Source: Candidatus Tanganyikabacteria bacterium (GTDB lineage Bacteria > Cyanobacteriota > Sericytochromatia > S15B-MN24 > VGJW01). From it: a stretch of 34,973 bases of DNA. A model generated the notes under the pieces. The model searched no databases. It saw only the letters and a program-made list of their open reading frames with translations, and was not told where the DNA came from. The DNA is taken from contig VGJY01000022.1 of the NCBI GenBank assembly GCA_016867235.1, forward strand, positions 1 to 34,973. The letters run 5' to 3'. The position numbers and the translations under genes are program-made. Shown in pieces: positions 1 to 7,484 of this stretch; positions within the stretch are counted from its first letter, which is position 1, and each line of letters begins with the position of its first letter.

Positions 1-1
1 G

Positions 2-253
2 GCCCGGGCGGCGGGGGCAACCTACCGGCCGGACGCGCTGCGCCGGGTCCGCGAGACGCCGCCCCTGCACGGGGCCAGGCCCGGCGAGCGCCGGGTCCTG
101 CTGGCCGGCGCCTTTGCCGCGGCGCCGGTCGCCGGCTGCATCATCCTCGTCGACGACGTCCTCACAACCGGGGCGACGGCCCTTACCGCCGCTTCCGCCC
201 TTCGAGCCGCGGGCGCCGCAGAGGTGCGAGCTCTCGTGGTGGCGCGGGCATAG
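2..253 (+). CDS. comF: ComF family phosphoribosyltransferase, C-terminal part
   Basis: Only the last 83 residues are in the window; the gene starts upstream. The fragment has an Arg-rich stretch followed by the PRPP-binding loop ILVDDVLTTGAT and then a helix ending in LVVARA, the usual end of ComF proteins. The family has a type I phosphoribosyltransferase fold and is linked to DNA uptake in competent bacteria, though many members have no proven role. The typical Cys-rich zinc finger would lie in the missing N-terminus, so a different PRTase cannot be wholly excluded. The stop codon is at 251-253. Confidence 0.75.
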   Translation, partial: ARAAGATYRPDALRRVRETPPLHGARPGERRVLLAGAFAAAPVAGCIILVDDVLTTGATALTAASALRAAGAAEVRALVVARA

Positions 254-281
254 CGTCCGTTGCCGTGGGCCCGGTCCGGGA

Positions 282-296
282 GTTACGGTTCGTAAC
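282..296. promoter_or_regulatory. Perfect 6-bp inverted repeat overlapping a possible -10 box
   Basis: GTTACG-gtt-CGTAAC is a perfect inverted repeat with a 3-base spacer. It overlaps TAACAT (293-298), a plausible -10 hexamer 23 bases before the ATG at 322. A protein binding here would cover the promoter, so it may be an operator. No good -35 box is seen at the usual distance, and the regulator is unknown. Confidence 0.35.
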
Positions 297-321
297 ATTC
301 ACCCGGGGAGGAGGGGAGCCT

Positions 322-1182
322 ATGCGGGGCCTGATTGTCACGACCGCTGCCCTCGCGGGCGCATCGAGCCTGGTATGGAGCCTGCCGGCCGGCGCGCAAG
401 TGATGGAGCGGTCGCAGGAAACCATTCGCGTGCCGGTCGCCGAGGTCGCGACGCCCATCGGTCCGACGCGGATGTGGAGTGTCAACTCGGCGGTTACCTT
501 GCCAGAAGGCGTGTCGTTGCTCGGGTTCGACCTGAGACTCGGCGCGACTGGCCTTGCGCCGGTCTTCGCCGGCGCGCCGGGCGTCGCTCTGGGCGTGATC
601 GGCACCGGTCTCAACGTGCGGGCCGACGCCGCGGTGACCGACGGCTTCGAAATCGGAGCCGGGGTCGGCGCCTCGGCGACCGCTCCATGGAGGGGGCGGC
701 TGGATCTGCACGGCAAGTGGAACCTGATGCGGGAAGGCGTCGAAGGCGCGTGGCTGACGCTGGGCACCCTGGCGGGCGGCCAGCTCGAGATGGACGCCAA
801 CGGCGTTCCCAACCTCGGGCTCCAGGTCGGCATGCCGATCACCAAGGTGTTCCCGTTCACCAACATCCAGTACGCGGCTTTCACCATCCAGCCAAACTGG
901 AACCTCGGTCTGGCCGGATCCGCGCCCGGCTTGGCGGGAATCGGCGGGTTCAACTTCCTCGGCCTCGGCGTGGGGCTGGACCTGGCGATGACCGAGCGCA
1001 CCCACTTCCTGGCGGACACCAATTTCGGCCTCAAGGTCGGAGGGGTGACGACCGATTCGGCGCTCGGCCTGCGGTATGCGTTCAACCGCAACGTGGTGGG
1101 GTCCATCTACCTCGGCGTCGGAGCCGCGGGGCCCGGAGCGGGCATCTCCGGGCTGGGGATCGGCGGTACCTGGCGCATGTAA
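322..1182 (+). CDS. Secreted or outer-membrane beta-barrel-like protein
   Basis: This is a 286-residue protein of unrecognised family. The ATG at 322 was chosen because a strong purine-rich ribosome site (GGAGGAGGGGAG) precedes it and it gives a clean signal peptide (about residues 1-25, ending in AGAQ). An in-frame start at 265 would put 19 extra residues before that signal. The mature part alternates short hydrophobic and Gly-rich strands (for example LGFDLRLGATG, FNFLGLGVGLDLAM), as in small outer-membrane barrels. The last residues (GGTWRM) do not form the classic aromatic C-terminal beta-signal. It lies just upstream of the Wzc-like gene but has its own likely promoter. A soluble periplasmic beta-protein is the alternative. 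Confidence 0.55.
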   Translation: MRGLIVTTAALAGASSLVWSLPAGAQVMERSQETIRVPVAEVATPIGPTRMWSVNSAVTLPEGVSLLGFDLRLGATGLAPVFAGAPGVALGVIGTGLNVRADAAVTDGFEIGAGVGASATAPWRGRLDLHGKWNLMREGVEGAWLTLGTLAGGQLEMDANGVPNLGLQVGMPITKVFPFTNIQYAAFTIQPNWNLGLAGSAPGLAGIGGFNFLGLGVGLDLAMTERTHFLADTNFGLKVGGVTTDSALGLRYAFNRNVVGSIYLGVGAAGPGAGISGLGIGGTWRM

Positions 1183-1207
1183 CCCACCTGGGCTAGGGGG
1201 GCGCAAG

Positions 1208-1216
1208 TGATACCAT
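1208..1216 (+). promoter_or_regulatory. Extended -10 promoter (TGATACCAT), near-leaderless
   Basis: TGA-TACCAT ends 9 bases before the ATG at 1226. If transcription starts about 7 bases after the -10 box, the mRNA leader is only a couple of bases long. No Shine-Dalgarno sequence is present before that ATG. The same TGnTAnnnT shape recurs at 6434, 7443, 12753, 20304 and 26197 (minus strand). Confidence 0.5.
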
Positions 1217-1225
1217 TGGGTAGCC

Positions 1226-2428
1226 ATGCGCCCCCCGATCTTCGTGAAAACGCTCCGCGCATTCCTGCTCGCCACGCTGGCGCTCTGGGCGCCCGTCGCC
1301 TTGGCCGAGGGCATGAGCCATGCGGCCCTGACCGCCGAGTACGGCCCGACGGCGCCCGAGCGCATCGTCGCCGACCTGCAGGCCCGCGCCCGGAGCGACG
1401 TGCCGGCCCTGTTCCTGGGTGCCCTGCCCAAGGACCTGGAGGGGCGTGCATGGCAGATCGCCGTCGAGACGGCATCCGGGGGCATCTCCGTCCAGGTCGA
1501 GGTGGAGGGTTCGCCGGCCGACGCCAAGGCCGCGGCCCAGGCACTCATCGTGCCCCTCGAGGACCTCGTGCACGAGGTGGGCGGTGACTACTCGGCGCAG
1601 GTGACGCTCGAGTCTTCGGGGTTCGCGCTGCCCGGCCTGGCGCTGCCCAAGCTCGCCCTGCCGGAGTTGCCCAAGGTGCCGGGCATTCCGGGCGGTGCCG
1701 GCATGGCGGCGGTCGGGGCGATCGTCGCCGGCGCCGGCGCGCTCCTGGTGTTCTTCCTCATCCGGCGCGGGCTACGGGGCCCCAAGCGGCTCCCCCTCCC
1801 CACGCTGTGGGGGGCGCCGGTGCTGGGCCTGCTGCCCGAGAGTCTGGCACGGGTGGGCAAGCTCTACCACCTCCAGTCCAAGCCCTGCCAGGCGATGGGC
1901 TACTTCTTCATGCAGCAGGCGCCCAGCATCCGCAAGGTCGCCGTCACGGCGCCCACGCCCGAAGCGGGCGGCACCGTCGCGGTCACGCTGGGCCAGTTCC
2001 TGGTTCGCGAAGGCCAGAAGGTGCTGCTGGTGGACCTGTCGGGCGAGACCAACGTCGTGCCCGCCATCTTCGCGCGTTTCGGCGCTCCGCCCGGGGAAGC
2101 GTGCGACGGGGCCGCGGCGGGCACCGGCATCCAGGATCTCGACCTGATGACCATGTCCCGCGCTGACGCCGCGCTGCCCGAGTTGCCGGCCGAGATAGAG
2201 CACGGCTACGACCGCATCATCTACGTCATCCCGCCGGGCCAGCGCCCGCGCGGCGTCCCGTGCGTGGACGTGGTCCTCAAGCCGTCGCTCAAGGCGGCGC
2301 TCGCCGCGGCGTTCGGCGCGCCGCGCGTGGGCTGGGTGTTCTTCGGGGACGGCGTACCCATGCGCGTCAGCGACCGGTACTACACCCGCTACTACTACGA
2401 GAAGCTGCACGAAGTCTCCGCCACGTGA
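1226..2428 (+). CDS. Wzc/BY-kinase-like membrane protein with degenerate nucleotide site
   Basis: The 400-residue protein has the layout of a polysaccharide co-polymerase/tyrosine autokinase. An N-terminal signal or membrane segment (about 8-27) is followed by a short exported domain, a Pro-rich stretch (135-155), a membrane helix (about 160-179), the linker VLGLLPES (199-206) and a cytosolic P-loop-type domain. Known BY-kinases use Walker A PGEGKST, Walker A' and Walker B ending DTPP. Here Walker A reads PEAGGT (245-250) with no lysine. Walker A' keeps VLLVD (266-270), and Walker B reads IIYVIPP (331-337) with its Asp gone. The C-terminus still has a tyrosine cluster (Tyr385, 386, 389, 390, 391). 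I infer a catalytically dead or divergent homologue, perhaps a scaffold or a substrate of another kinase. The stop overlaps the DUF898 start. Confidence 0.7.
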   Translation: MRPPIFVKTLRAFLLATLALWAPVALAEGMSHAALTAEYGPTAPERIVADLQARARSDVPALFLGALPKDLEGRAWQIAVETASGGISVQVEVEGSPADAKAAAQALIVPLEDLVHEVGGDYSAQVTLESSGFALPGLALPKLALPELPKVPGIPGGAGMAAVGAIVAGAGALLVFFLIRRGLRGPKRLPLPTLWGAPVLGLLPESLARVGKLYHLQSKPCQAMGYFFMQQAPSIRKVAVTAPTPEAGGTVAVTLGQFLVREGQKVLLVDLSGETNVVPAIFARFGAPPGEACDGAAAGTGIQDLDLMTMSRADAALPELPAEIEHGYDRIIYVIPPGQRPRGVPCVDVVLKPSLKAALAAAFGAPRVGWVFFGDGVPMRVSDRYYTRYYYEKLHEVSAT

Positions 2429-3381
2429 CGCCCGAGCGCCGGTTCGCCTTCCACGGCCGCGGCGGCGCGGTGTTCGGCATCTACGCGGTGACCATTCTCC
2501 TCTCGATCCTGACGCTCGGCATCTACTACCCCTGGGGCAAGGTCCGGCTCAAGCGCTACTTCTACTCGCAGACCGAGTTCGAGGGCGATCGCTTCTCCTA
2601 CCACGGCACGGGTCGCGAGCTGCTGGTCGGCTGGCTCAAGGTGCTCCTGGCGCTGGGCGTGCTGTACGGCGGCATCATGGCGGCCGCGTTCGCCCTGCCG
2701 GACGACGATCCCCTGCAGATCCTGGTGTCCATCCTGCTCGGCCTGGCCGGCTGGGCCCTGGTCCCCGTGGCGCTGGTCGGCTCGCAGCGGTACCGGCTCA
2801 GTCGCAGCTCCTGGCGTGGCATCCGCTTCTCGTTTCGCGGGACCATCCGCGAGTTCTTCCCGATCTTCGCCAGGGGCTCGCTCCTCACGGCCCTGACGCT
2901 GGGCCTGTACACGCCCTTCTTCCAGAACGACCTGCGGCGCTACCAGGTGGGCCACTCGTTCTTCGGCACGACCGCCCTCTCTTACGACGGCGAGGGGCGC
3001 AAGCTGTTTCCCAAGTTCCTGGCGGCAATTGTCCTCACGCCGCTCACGCTCGGGCTGTACTGGTTCTGGTACCAGGCGGCGCGCGACCGCTTCTTCTGGT
3101 CGCACACGTGCGTGGCGGGGGCGAGGCTGCGCTACGACGTGAAAGGCGGCGACCTGCTCCTCATCGCGCTGGGGAGCGCGCTGGCCCTGGGGTTCACGCT
3201 CGGCCTCGCCTACCCCTGGGTGCGCGCTGCCGCCATGCGGTTCAAGCTGGAGCACCTGGTCGTGGCGGGGGACCTGGATCTCGACGCCGTGGTGCAGGAC
3301 GCTCGCGACGCTTCTAGCGCCGGCGAGGGACTGGCCGACTTCGTGGCCGAGTCCCTCTTCGACATCGAACTGGGCCTGTGA
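2425..3381 (+). CDS. DUF898 (YjgN-like) multi-pass membrane protein
   Basis: This 318-residue inner-membrane protein starts at a GTG that overlaps the previous stop (GTGA at 2425-2428), so the two genes are likely translationally coupled. It begins with the DUF898 signature: a hydrophobic helix, TLGIYYPWGKVR, then an aromatic-rich loop. The TLG-x-Y block followed by a basic/aromatic segment recurs at about residues 33, 160, 215 and, more loosely, 258, so the protein looks internally repeated. The biochemical role of DUF898 is not known. In other genomes it is often found next to an M48 peptidase, as it is here, which suggests a shared envelope quality-control role. The soluble acidic tail (about 280-318) is unusual. 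Confidence 0.8.
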   Translation: MTPERRFAFHGRGGAVFGIYAVTILLSILTLGIYYPWGKVRLKRYFYSQTEFEGDRFSYHGTGRELLVGWLKVLLALGVLYGGIMAAAFALPDDDPLQILVSILLGLAGWALVPVALVGSQRYRLSRSSWRGIRFSFRGTIREFFPIFARGSLLTALTLGLYTPFFQNDLRRYQVGHSFFGTTALSYDGEGRKLFPKFLAAIVLTPLTLGLYWFWYQAARDRFFWSHTCVAGARLRYDVKGGDLLLIALGSALALGFTLGLAYPWVRAAAMRFKLEHLVVAGDLDLDAVVQDARDASSAGEGLADFVAESLFDIELGL

Positions 3382-3469
3382 TCTTTCAGGCGGCGCACAG
3401 GCTCTGATGAGTTCTCCACCGGCTGCGCCGACACCGCCGAACGAAACGGCAGTCAGATTCGATGCGCCC

Positions 3470-3523
3470 GGGACCGCCGGCATCTTGCCGGCCTCATGGG
3501 GCCGGCGGGACGCCGGCGGTCCC
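3470..3523. repeat. 54-base palindromic dispersed repeat (full copy)
   Basis: Two 23-base arms (3470-3492 and 3501-3523) are inverted copies matching at 20 of 23 positions, and even the 8-base centre is nearly self-complementary. Each arm contains GCCGGC-n5-GCCGGC, so nested hairpins are possible. It lies alone between the DUF898 and M48 genes. A single arm, again matching at 20 of 23 bases, occurs at 26783-26805 inside a coding region. This is what a REP/MITE-like mobile palindrome looks like, although its GC-rich hairpin could also end or attenuate transcription. Confidence 0.6.
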
Positions 3524-3558
3524 AGGTGCCACGATCCTGACAACCCAAGGAGTTTCCT

Positions 3559-4665
3559 TTGAGCGATCTGCCGCGCCGGCGCCAGCCGGGAGCCGTCTGG
3601 GAAGGGCACTACTACGACGGCGCGTCGCCGCACCGCCACGACGTCCGGGTCGAGGTCACCGAAGCGGGCCTGGTCGTACAGTTCGCGGATGGCCAGGAAA
3701 CGCTCTGGCACTACGACGACCTGCTGCAGACGCAGGGCTTCCACGCCGGTGAGGTGGTCCGGTTCGAGCACGGGCCCGAATCGCTCGCCGTGCCCGACGC
3801 CGGCATCCTGCGGGCGATCCGGCTGCTCGCCGCCGGTTACGCGCAGCGGTTCCACGATCCCCGCTCCCGCTCCCTCGAGTGGCCCATCTTCATCGGCGCG
3901 GCGGTCGCGGCGGCGGGATTGCTGGTCGCCGGCTGGGTCTGGGGCCTGCCCGCGGCGACGGGCTTTGCCGCCGACCGCATCCCGGTGGCCTGGGAAGAAG
4001 AACTCGGGCGCTCGGTCACCGAGAATCTGGCGCCCCGGGACAAGCGCTGCGGGGATCCGGCCCGCCTGGCCGCGATCGAGGGGATGGTGGCCAGGCTCGT
4101 GGGCGACGGCTCGCGCTACCGCTACAAGGTGGCCGTGGCCAGGGAAGACGTGGTGAACGCGTTTGCCGCCCCGGGCGGCCACGTCGTCGTGTTCTCGGGC
4201 CTCCTGGAGCGGACGCGCCGGCCCGAGGAACTCGCCGGCGTGCTCGCCCACGAAATAGAGCACGTCGAACAGCGCCATGCCACGCGGGCCTTGCTGCGTG
4301 ACCTGTCGCTGCGAGCCGTCATCGGCCTGATCGCCGGCGACGCCGGGGCGCTCCAGGCGGCCATCTCCGCGGCCGGCACGCTGGCCGGCCTGCAGTACCG
4401 GCGCCACGACGAGGAGGCCGCCGACGTGGCGGGGATGAAGCGCATGCAGCGGATAAAGGCCGATCCGCAGGGCATGGTGTCGTTCTTCGAGATCCTGGAC
4501 AAGGAGAATCCCGATCTGGCGGGCCCCCTCGCCTACCTGTCCACGCACCCCCGCACGGGCGATCGCATCGCGCGGCTGCGGAACATGGCCGCGGAGGCCG
4601 CGTACCGCCCGGAGCCGTTGCTACCCGGGCGAGCCTGGGACGAAGTCAAGCGCCTCTGCCGCTGA
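3559..4665 (+). CDS. M48 family membrane metallopeptidase
   Basis: This 368-residue protein is a zinc endopeptidase related to HtpX/BepA/Oma1. The zinc motif is HEIEH (His231, Glu232, His235), with the third ligand in EEAAD (about Glu285). An N-terminal soluble domain (1-105) resembles the small domain found before M48 peptidases that accompany DUF898. It is followed by one membrane helix (about 108-130) and the protease domain outside it. The start is TTG at 3559, supported by AAGGAG seven bases upstream. The final 45 bases overlap the convergent NlpC/P60 gene. Such proteases clip misfolded or surplus membrane and outer-membrane proteins. The substrate here is unknown, but the neighbours (DUF898, Wzc-like protein) are candidates. 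Confidence 0.85.
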   Translation: MSDLPRRRQPGAVWEGHYYDGASPHRHDVRVEVTEAGLVVQFADGQETLWHYDDLLQTQGFHAGEVVRFEHGPESLAVPDAGILRAIRLLAAGYAQRFHDPRSRSLEWPIFIGAAVAAAGLLVAGWVWGLPAATGFAADRIPVAWEEELGRSVTENLAPRDKRCGDPARLAAIEGMVARLVGDGSRYRYKVAVAREDVVNAFAAPGGHVVVFSGLLERTRRPEELAGVLAHEIEHVEQRHATRALLRDLSLRAVIGLIAGDAGALQAAISAAGTLAGLQYRRHDEEAADVAGMKRMQRIKADPQGMVSFFEILDKENPDLAGPLAYLSTHPRTGDRIARLRNMAAEAAYRPEPLLPGRAWDEVKRLCR

Positions 4666-6432
4666 GGCCTGCCGGCTGGCCCCCAGGACGCGGCCACCGC
4701 CCAGGAAGCGCTTGGCGAGCGCCGACGCGTAGTGCTGGGCGCCGGGGATCAAGGCGTTGACCGTGACGCAACCGGCCGGAGCCGACGCGTGGATGAACTC
4801 GCCGCGGCCGAGGAACAGGCCCACGTGGCTCTTGAAGAAGACCAGATCGCCGGGCGCCAGATCCTTGACCTGAGTGACAGGGCCATGTGCCTGCCCCAGA
4901 GCCAGTTGCTGGTCCGAGTCCCTGGGCAACTGGATGCCGGCCATCTGGAACACGAGCTGGGTGAAGCCGCTGCAATCCAGGCCCCAGCCCGAGGTCCCGC
5001 CCCAGAGGTAGGGCACGCCGAGGAACGAGTGGGCCATCCGGATCAGGAGCTCCGGCGTCGGCTCGGAGAGGCCGGCGCGAAGGGGATTCGAGCCGTCGTC
5101 GGCCGGGACGTGCCGGCAGGCGGCTGCCGGCAGCAGGACCTCCTCGCGGCCGGGCGTGCGGCCCAGCAGATCGTCCCTCCTGCGGCCCACGAAGGCCAGC
5201 CGCGTGCCCGCCGACAGCGTCACCGAGCCGTGGGTAAGGCGTGGCGCCGTGACGAGGGGGCTGGTGATCAGGACCTGCTCCCGGGTGCGCCAGCGTTCGG
5301 CGTCGCGATCGGTCGCCGGCTGGAGGTTGGTGCTGCGGGCCCACGCGATCATCCCGTCGGGCGCCCGCACCTGCCACCACTCCTCCCCGGCTTCGAGCAC
5401 GTCGAGCAACGTGCCCATGACGACCTGGCTCATCATCTCGAACGCGTGGCCCGGGCCGCGCCGCAGGTGGATGACCGGGGCGAGGGCGATGGCTCGCGGC
5501 GGCGTGGCTCCCAGACGCTTGACCTGGTCCACCACGGGCGCCTCCGAAGATTCGCGGCAAGCCGTCACCACCTCGGGCCATTCCGGTACCGACGCGCGGC
5601 CTACGAGCTCCAGCTTGCCATCGCGCCAGACGGGCTTGACGTCCCAGGCCACCGTCCGGGCATCGGGCGCCAGCCGGGTGCGCTCGGCTTCCAGGACCGA
5701 CTGCACGCGCCCCAGGTTCTCGTGGGCGGCCCGGTAGTAGGAGTCGACCGTGGCGACGACCTTTGCCAGGGCGGCCTCGCCGATGCGCCCCTCGGTGAGG
5801 ATCGCCAGGAGGTAGCCCCCGGGGCCCTGATTGACGAAGACCAGGTGCCGGAAGCCCTCCCCCACGCCGCGCAGGTGCGCGGGATCGGCGGCAGCGGCCG
5901 AGAGCTTCCGCAGCGCGGCCGGCACCCGCGCGAGACGCATGAACGACAGCGCCTCCTGGCGCGCGCCTGGCGGCAGGTCGTCGCCGTGCACCAGGCGCGC
6001 GAGCAGGCCGGCGATCTCGTGGGGCGTGGTGACGTGGAGCGTGGCGTCGCTTGGCGGCCCGTCGAGCAGGGTCCGGGCCATGCCCCACTCCGTGAGGATG
6101 CGGTTGAGATCGTCGAGCGAGACGTGGTCGAGCAACAGGCCCGGCGCAAGCCGGTCCTCGCCCTGGAGCGTCCGCCGGATGAGGTCTCGCAACGTGACTT
6201 CCCCGCCCTCCCCGAGAGCGACGCGCCTGGAGAGGGCGATCTGGCCGTCCGCCGCCGCCTTGTAGGTCGCCAGCGCCAGCGGCAGGCGCACGAGATCGCC
6301 CGCCGGGAAGCGCCGATCGTTGTGGGTCCAGGCTTCGCCCGTGGCCAGGTGCCGGAACGCCAGGCCCACCTCGGCCCGTGGTGCCCGCAGCACCGGGGCC
6401 AGTCTCATCGCGAGGTGCAGGGGAAAATGCAC
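4621..6432 (-). CDS. Pseudo-beta-lactamase / SH3 / NlpC-P60 fusion
   Basis: The 603-residue protein has three parts. Residues about 20-240 follow the class A beta-lactamase/serine-hydrolase pattern, but the catalytic SxxK is DxxR (Asp46, Arg49 within FPAGDLVRLP), and the SDN and KTG motifs are not recognisable. Residues about 300-450 look like SH3b-type domains (for example GEEWWQVRAPDG). The C-terminal NlpC/P60 domain has Cys487 in LDCSGF, His536 in SHVG and His548 in FIHAS, so it should be an active cell-wall peptide endopeptidase like YkfC. No signal peptide is seen. GTG at 6432 is the longest start and ATG at 6408 is an alternative. It is divergent from an M19 dipeptidase, which fits recycling of cell-wall peptides in the cytoplasm. 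Confidence 0.8.
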   Translation of the reverse strand: MHFPLHLAMRLAPVLRAPRAEVGLAFRHLATGEAWTHNDRRFPAGDLVRLPLALATYKAAADGQIALSRRVALGEGGEVTLRDLIRRTLQGEDRLAPGLLLDHVSLDDLNRILTEWGMARTLLDGPPSDATLHVTTPHEIAGLLARLVHGDDLPPGARQEALSFMRLARVPAALRKLSAAAADPAHLRGVGEGFRHLVFVNQGPGGYLLAILTEGRIGEAALAKVVATVDSYYRAAHENLGRVQSVLEAERTRLAPDARTVAWDVKPVWRDGKLELVGRASVPEWPEVVTACRESSEAPVVDQVKRLGATPPRAIALAPVIHLRRGPGHAFEMMSQVVMGTLLDVLEAGEEWWQVRAPDGMIAWARSTNLQPATDRDAERWRTREQVLITSPLVTAPRLTHGSVTLSAGTRLAFVGRRRDDLLGRTPGREEVLLPAAACRHVPADDGSNPLRAGLSEPTPELLIRMAHSFLGVPYLWGGTSGWGLDCSGFTQLVFQMAGIQLPRDSDQQLALGQAHGPVTQVKDLAPGDLVFFKSHVGLFLGRGEFIHASAPAGCVTVNALIPGAQHYASALAKRFLGGGRVLGASRQASAAEALDFVPGSPG

Positions 6433-6433
6433 G

Positions 6434-6442
6434 TGCTAACCT
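6434..6442 (+). promoter_or_regulatory. Extended -10 promoter (TGCTAACCT), leaderless M19 gene
   Basis: TGC-TAACCT ends 8 bases before the ATG at 6451, where transcription would be expected to begin at or next to the start codon. No Shine-Dalgarno sequence is present. The divergent gene starts at 6432 or 6408, so its own promoter must lie inside the dipeptidase gene and the two promoters may compete. Confidence 0.5.
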
Positions 6443-6450
6443 GGTCCGTC

Positions 6451-7431
6451 ATGACTACGCCGAAAGCCCGATCCTACCACGATCTCGCCGTGGACCTGCA
6501 CAACCGTGTGCCGGTCGTCGACGGCCACGCGGACACGCTCGATCGGTCGCTCGAGGAGGGCGTCGCCCTGGGGCCGGCCCAGCCGATGCTGCACATCGAC
6601 GTCCCGCGGATGAAGGCGGCCGGCGTCAACCTGCAGGTCCTCTCCCTGTGGGTGCCGCCCGACCTCAAGGGCGAACGGGCGCTGCGCCGCGCCATGGCCA
6701 TGGCCGCCTGCTTCCATGCGGCCCGCCGCGCGGATCCGGACGTGCGCCTCGTCGCCTCGGTCGCGGACGTGGACGTGGCCCGGCCCGGCTTCGTCCTGTC
6801 CTTCGAGGGGGCCGAACCGCTCGCCGACGATCCTCACCTGCTGGACGCCTGGTACGCGCTGGGCCTGCGGATGATCGCCCTGACCTGGAACGGCCGCAAC
6901 GGTTTTGCCGACGGGCTGACGGTGGGTGACCGGCCCTCGGGAATCACCGGCCTGGGCCAGGACCTGCTGCGGCGGATGCGGGATCTCGGCGTCGTGCTCG
7001 ATCTCGCGCACATCGCCGAGGCCGGCTTCTGGCACGCCCTGGAGCTCACCGAAGGCCCCGTCGTGGTCAGCCACGCCAACGCCCGGGCGCTGTGCTCGCA
7101 TCCGCGCAACATGACCGACGATCAACTCCGGGCGATCGCCGGCCGGGGCGGCCTCGTGGGCGCCTGCGTCGTCCCCAAGTTCCTGGGCGAGGAGGCCGCC
7201 CTCGAAGACGTCGCCAGGCACGTCCTGCACATGGTCGAGATCGCCGGCGCCGATCACGTGGGACTCGGCTGCGACTTCGACGGCGTCACCTCCTTGCCCC
7301 GCGGTGTGGCCGGCATCCAGGATCTGCCGGCCCTCACCGCGCTCTTGCTCGAGCGGGGCCTGGCCGAGGAGGACATGGCCAAGATACTAGGCGGCAACTG
7401 GCTCCGCGTGTTCGGCCAGGTCTGGATGTAG
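6451..7431 (+). CDS. Peptidase M19, membrane/renal-type dipeptidase
   Basis: The 326-residue zinc dipeptidase has the family's conserved points. The first metal site is VVDGHADTL (His26, Asp28). A Glu lies in FEGAEPL, a His in VVVSHANARAL, and the closing block is LGCDFDG. Family members hydrolyse dipeptides, including those with a D-residue on the C-terminal side. Together with the divergent NlpC/P60 gene it could break L-Ala-D-Glu-type peptides released from the wall; this is inferred from context. A much longer frame reaches back to 4732 but runs antisense through the NlpC gene, and homology begins only near 6451, so the short start was chosen. Confidence 0.85.
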   Translation: MTTPKARSYHDLAVDLHNRVPVVDGHADTLDRSLEEGVALGPAQPMLHIDVPRMKAAGVNLQVLSLWVPPDLKGERALRRAMAMAACFHAARRADPDVRLVASVADVDVARPGFVLSFEGAEPLADDPHLLDAWYALGLRMIALTWNGRNGFADGLTVGDRPSGITGLGQDLLRRMRDLGVVLDLAHIAEAGFWHALELTEGPVVVSHANARALCSHPRNMTDDQLRAIAGRGGLVGACVVPKFLGEEAALEDVARHVLHMVEIAGADHVGLGCDFDGVTSLPRGVAGIQDLPALTALLLERGLAEEDMAKILGGNWLRVFGQVWM

Positions 7432-7442
7432 CCCCGGCGGAG

Positions 7443-7451
7443 TGCTAAACT
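7443..7451 (+). promoter_or_regulatory. Extended -10 promoter of the nucleotide-sugar operon
   Basis: TGC-TAAACT lies just after the dipeptidase stop and about 34 bases before the ATG at 7485. A GAGGAA ribosome site (7468-7473) follows. No clear -35 box is present, as is usual for extended -10 promoters. Confidence 0.45.
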
Positions 7452-7484
7452 GCGAATCTCCTGGTTCGAGGAATCGCCGTAATC

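Noticed and set aside
2395-4548. 717-residue minus-strand open frame opposite DUF898 and M48
   Set aside because: It is low-complexity, rich in Arg, Gly, Ala, Gln and Glu, has no domain, and both plus-strand genes opposite it have firm homology.
4732-7431. 899-residue plus-strand open frame covering the NlpC/P60 gene and the dipeptidase
   Set aside because: Only the part after 6451 shows M19 homology. The upstream two thirds are antisense to a gene with clear motifs, and open frames of this kind are common here because of the GC-rich third codon positions.
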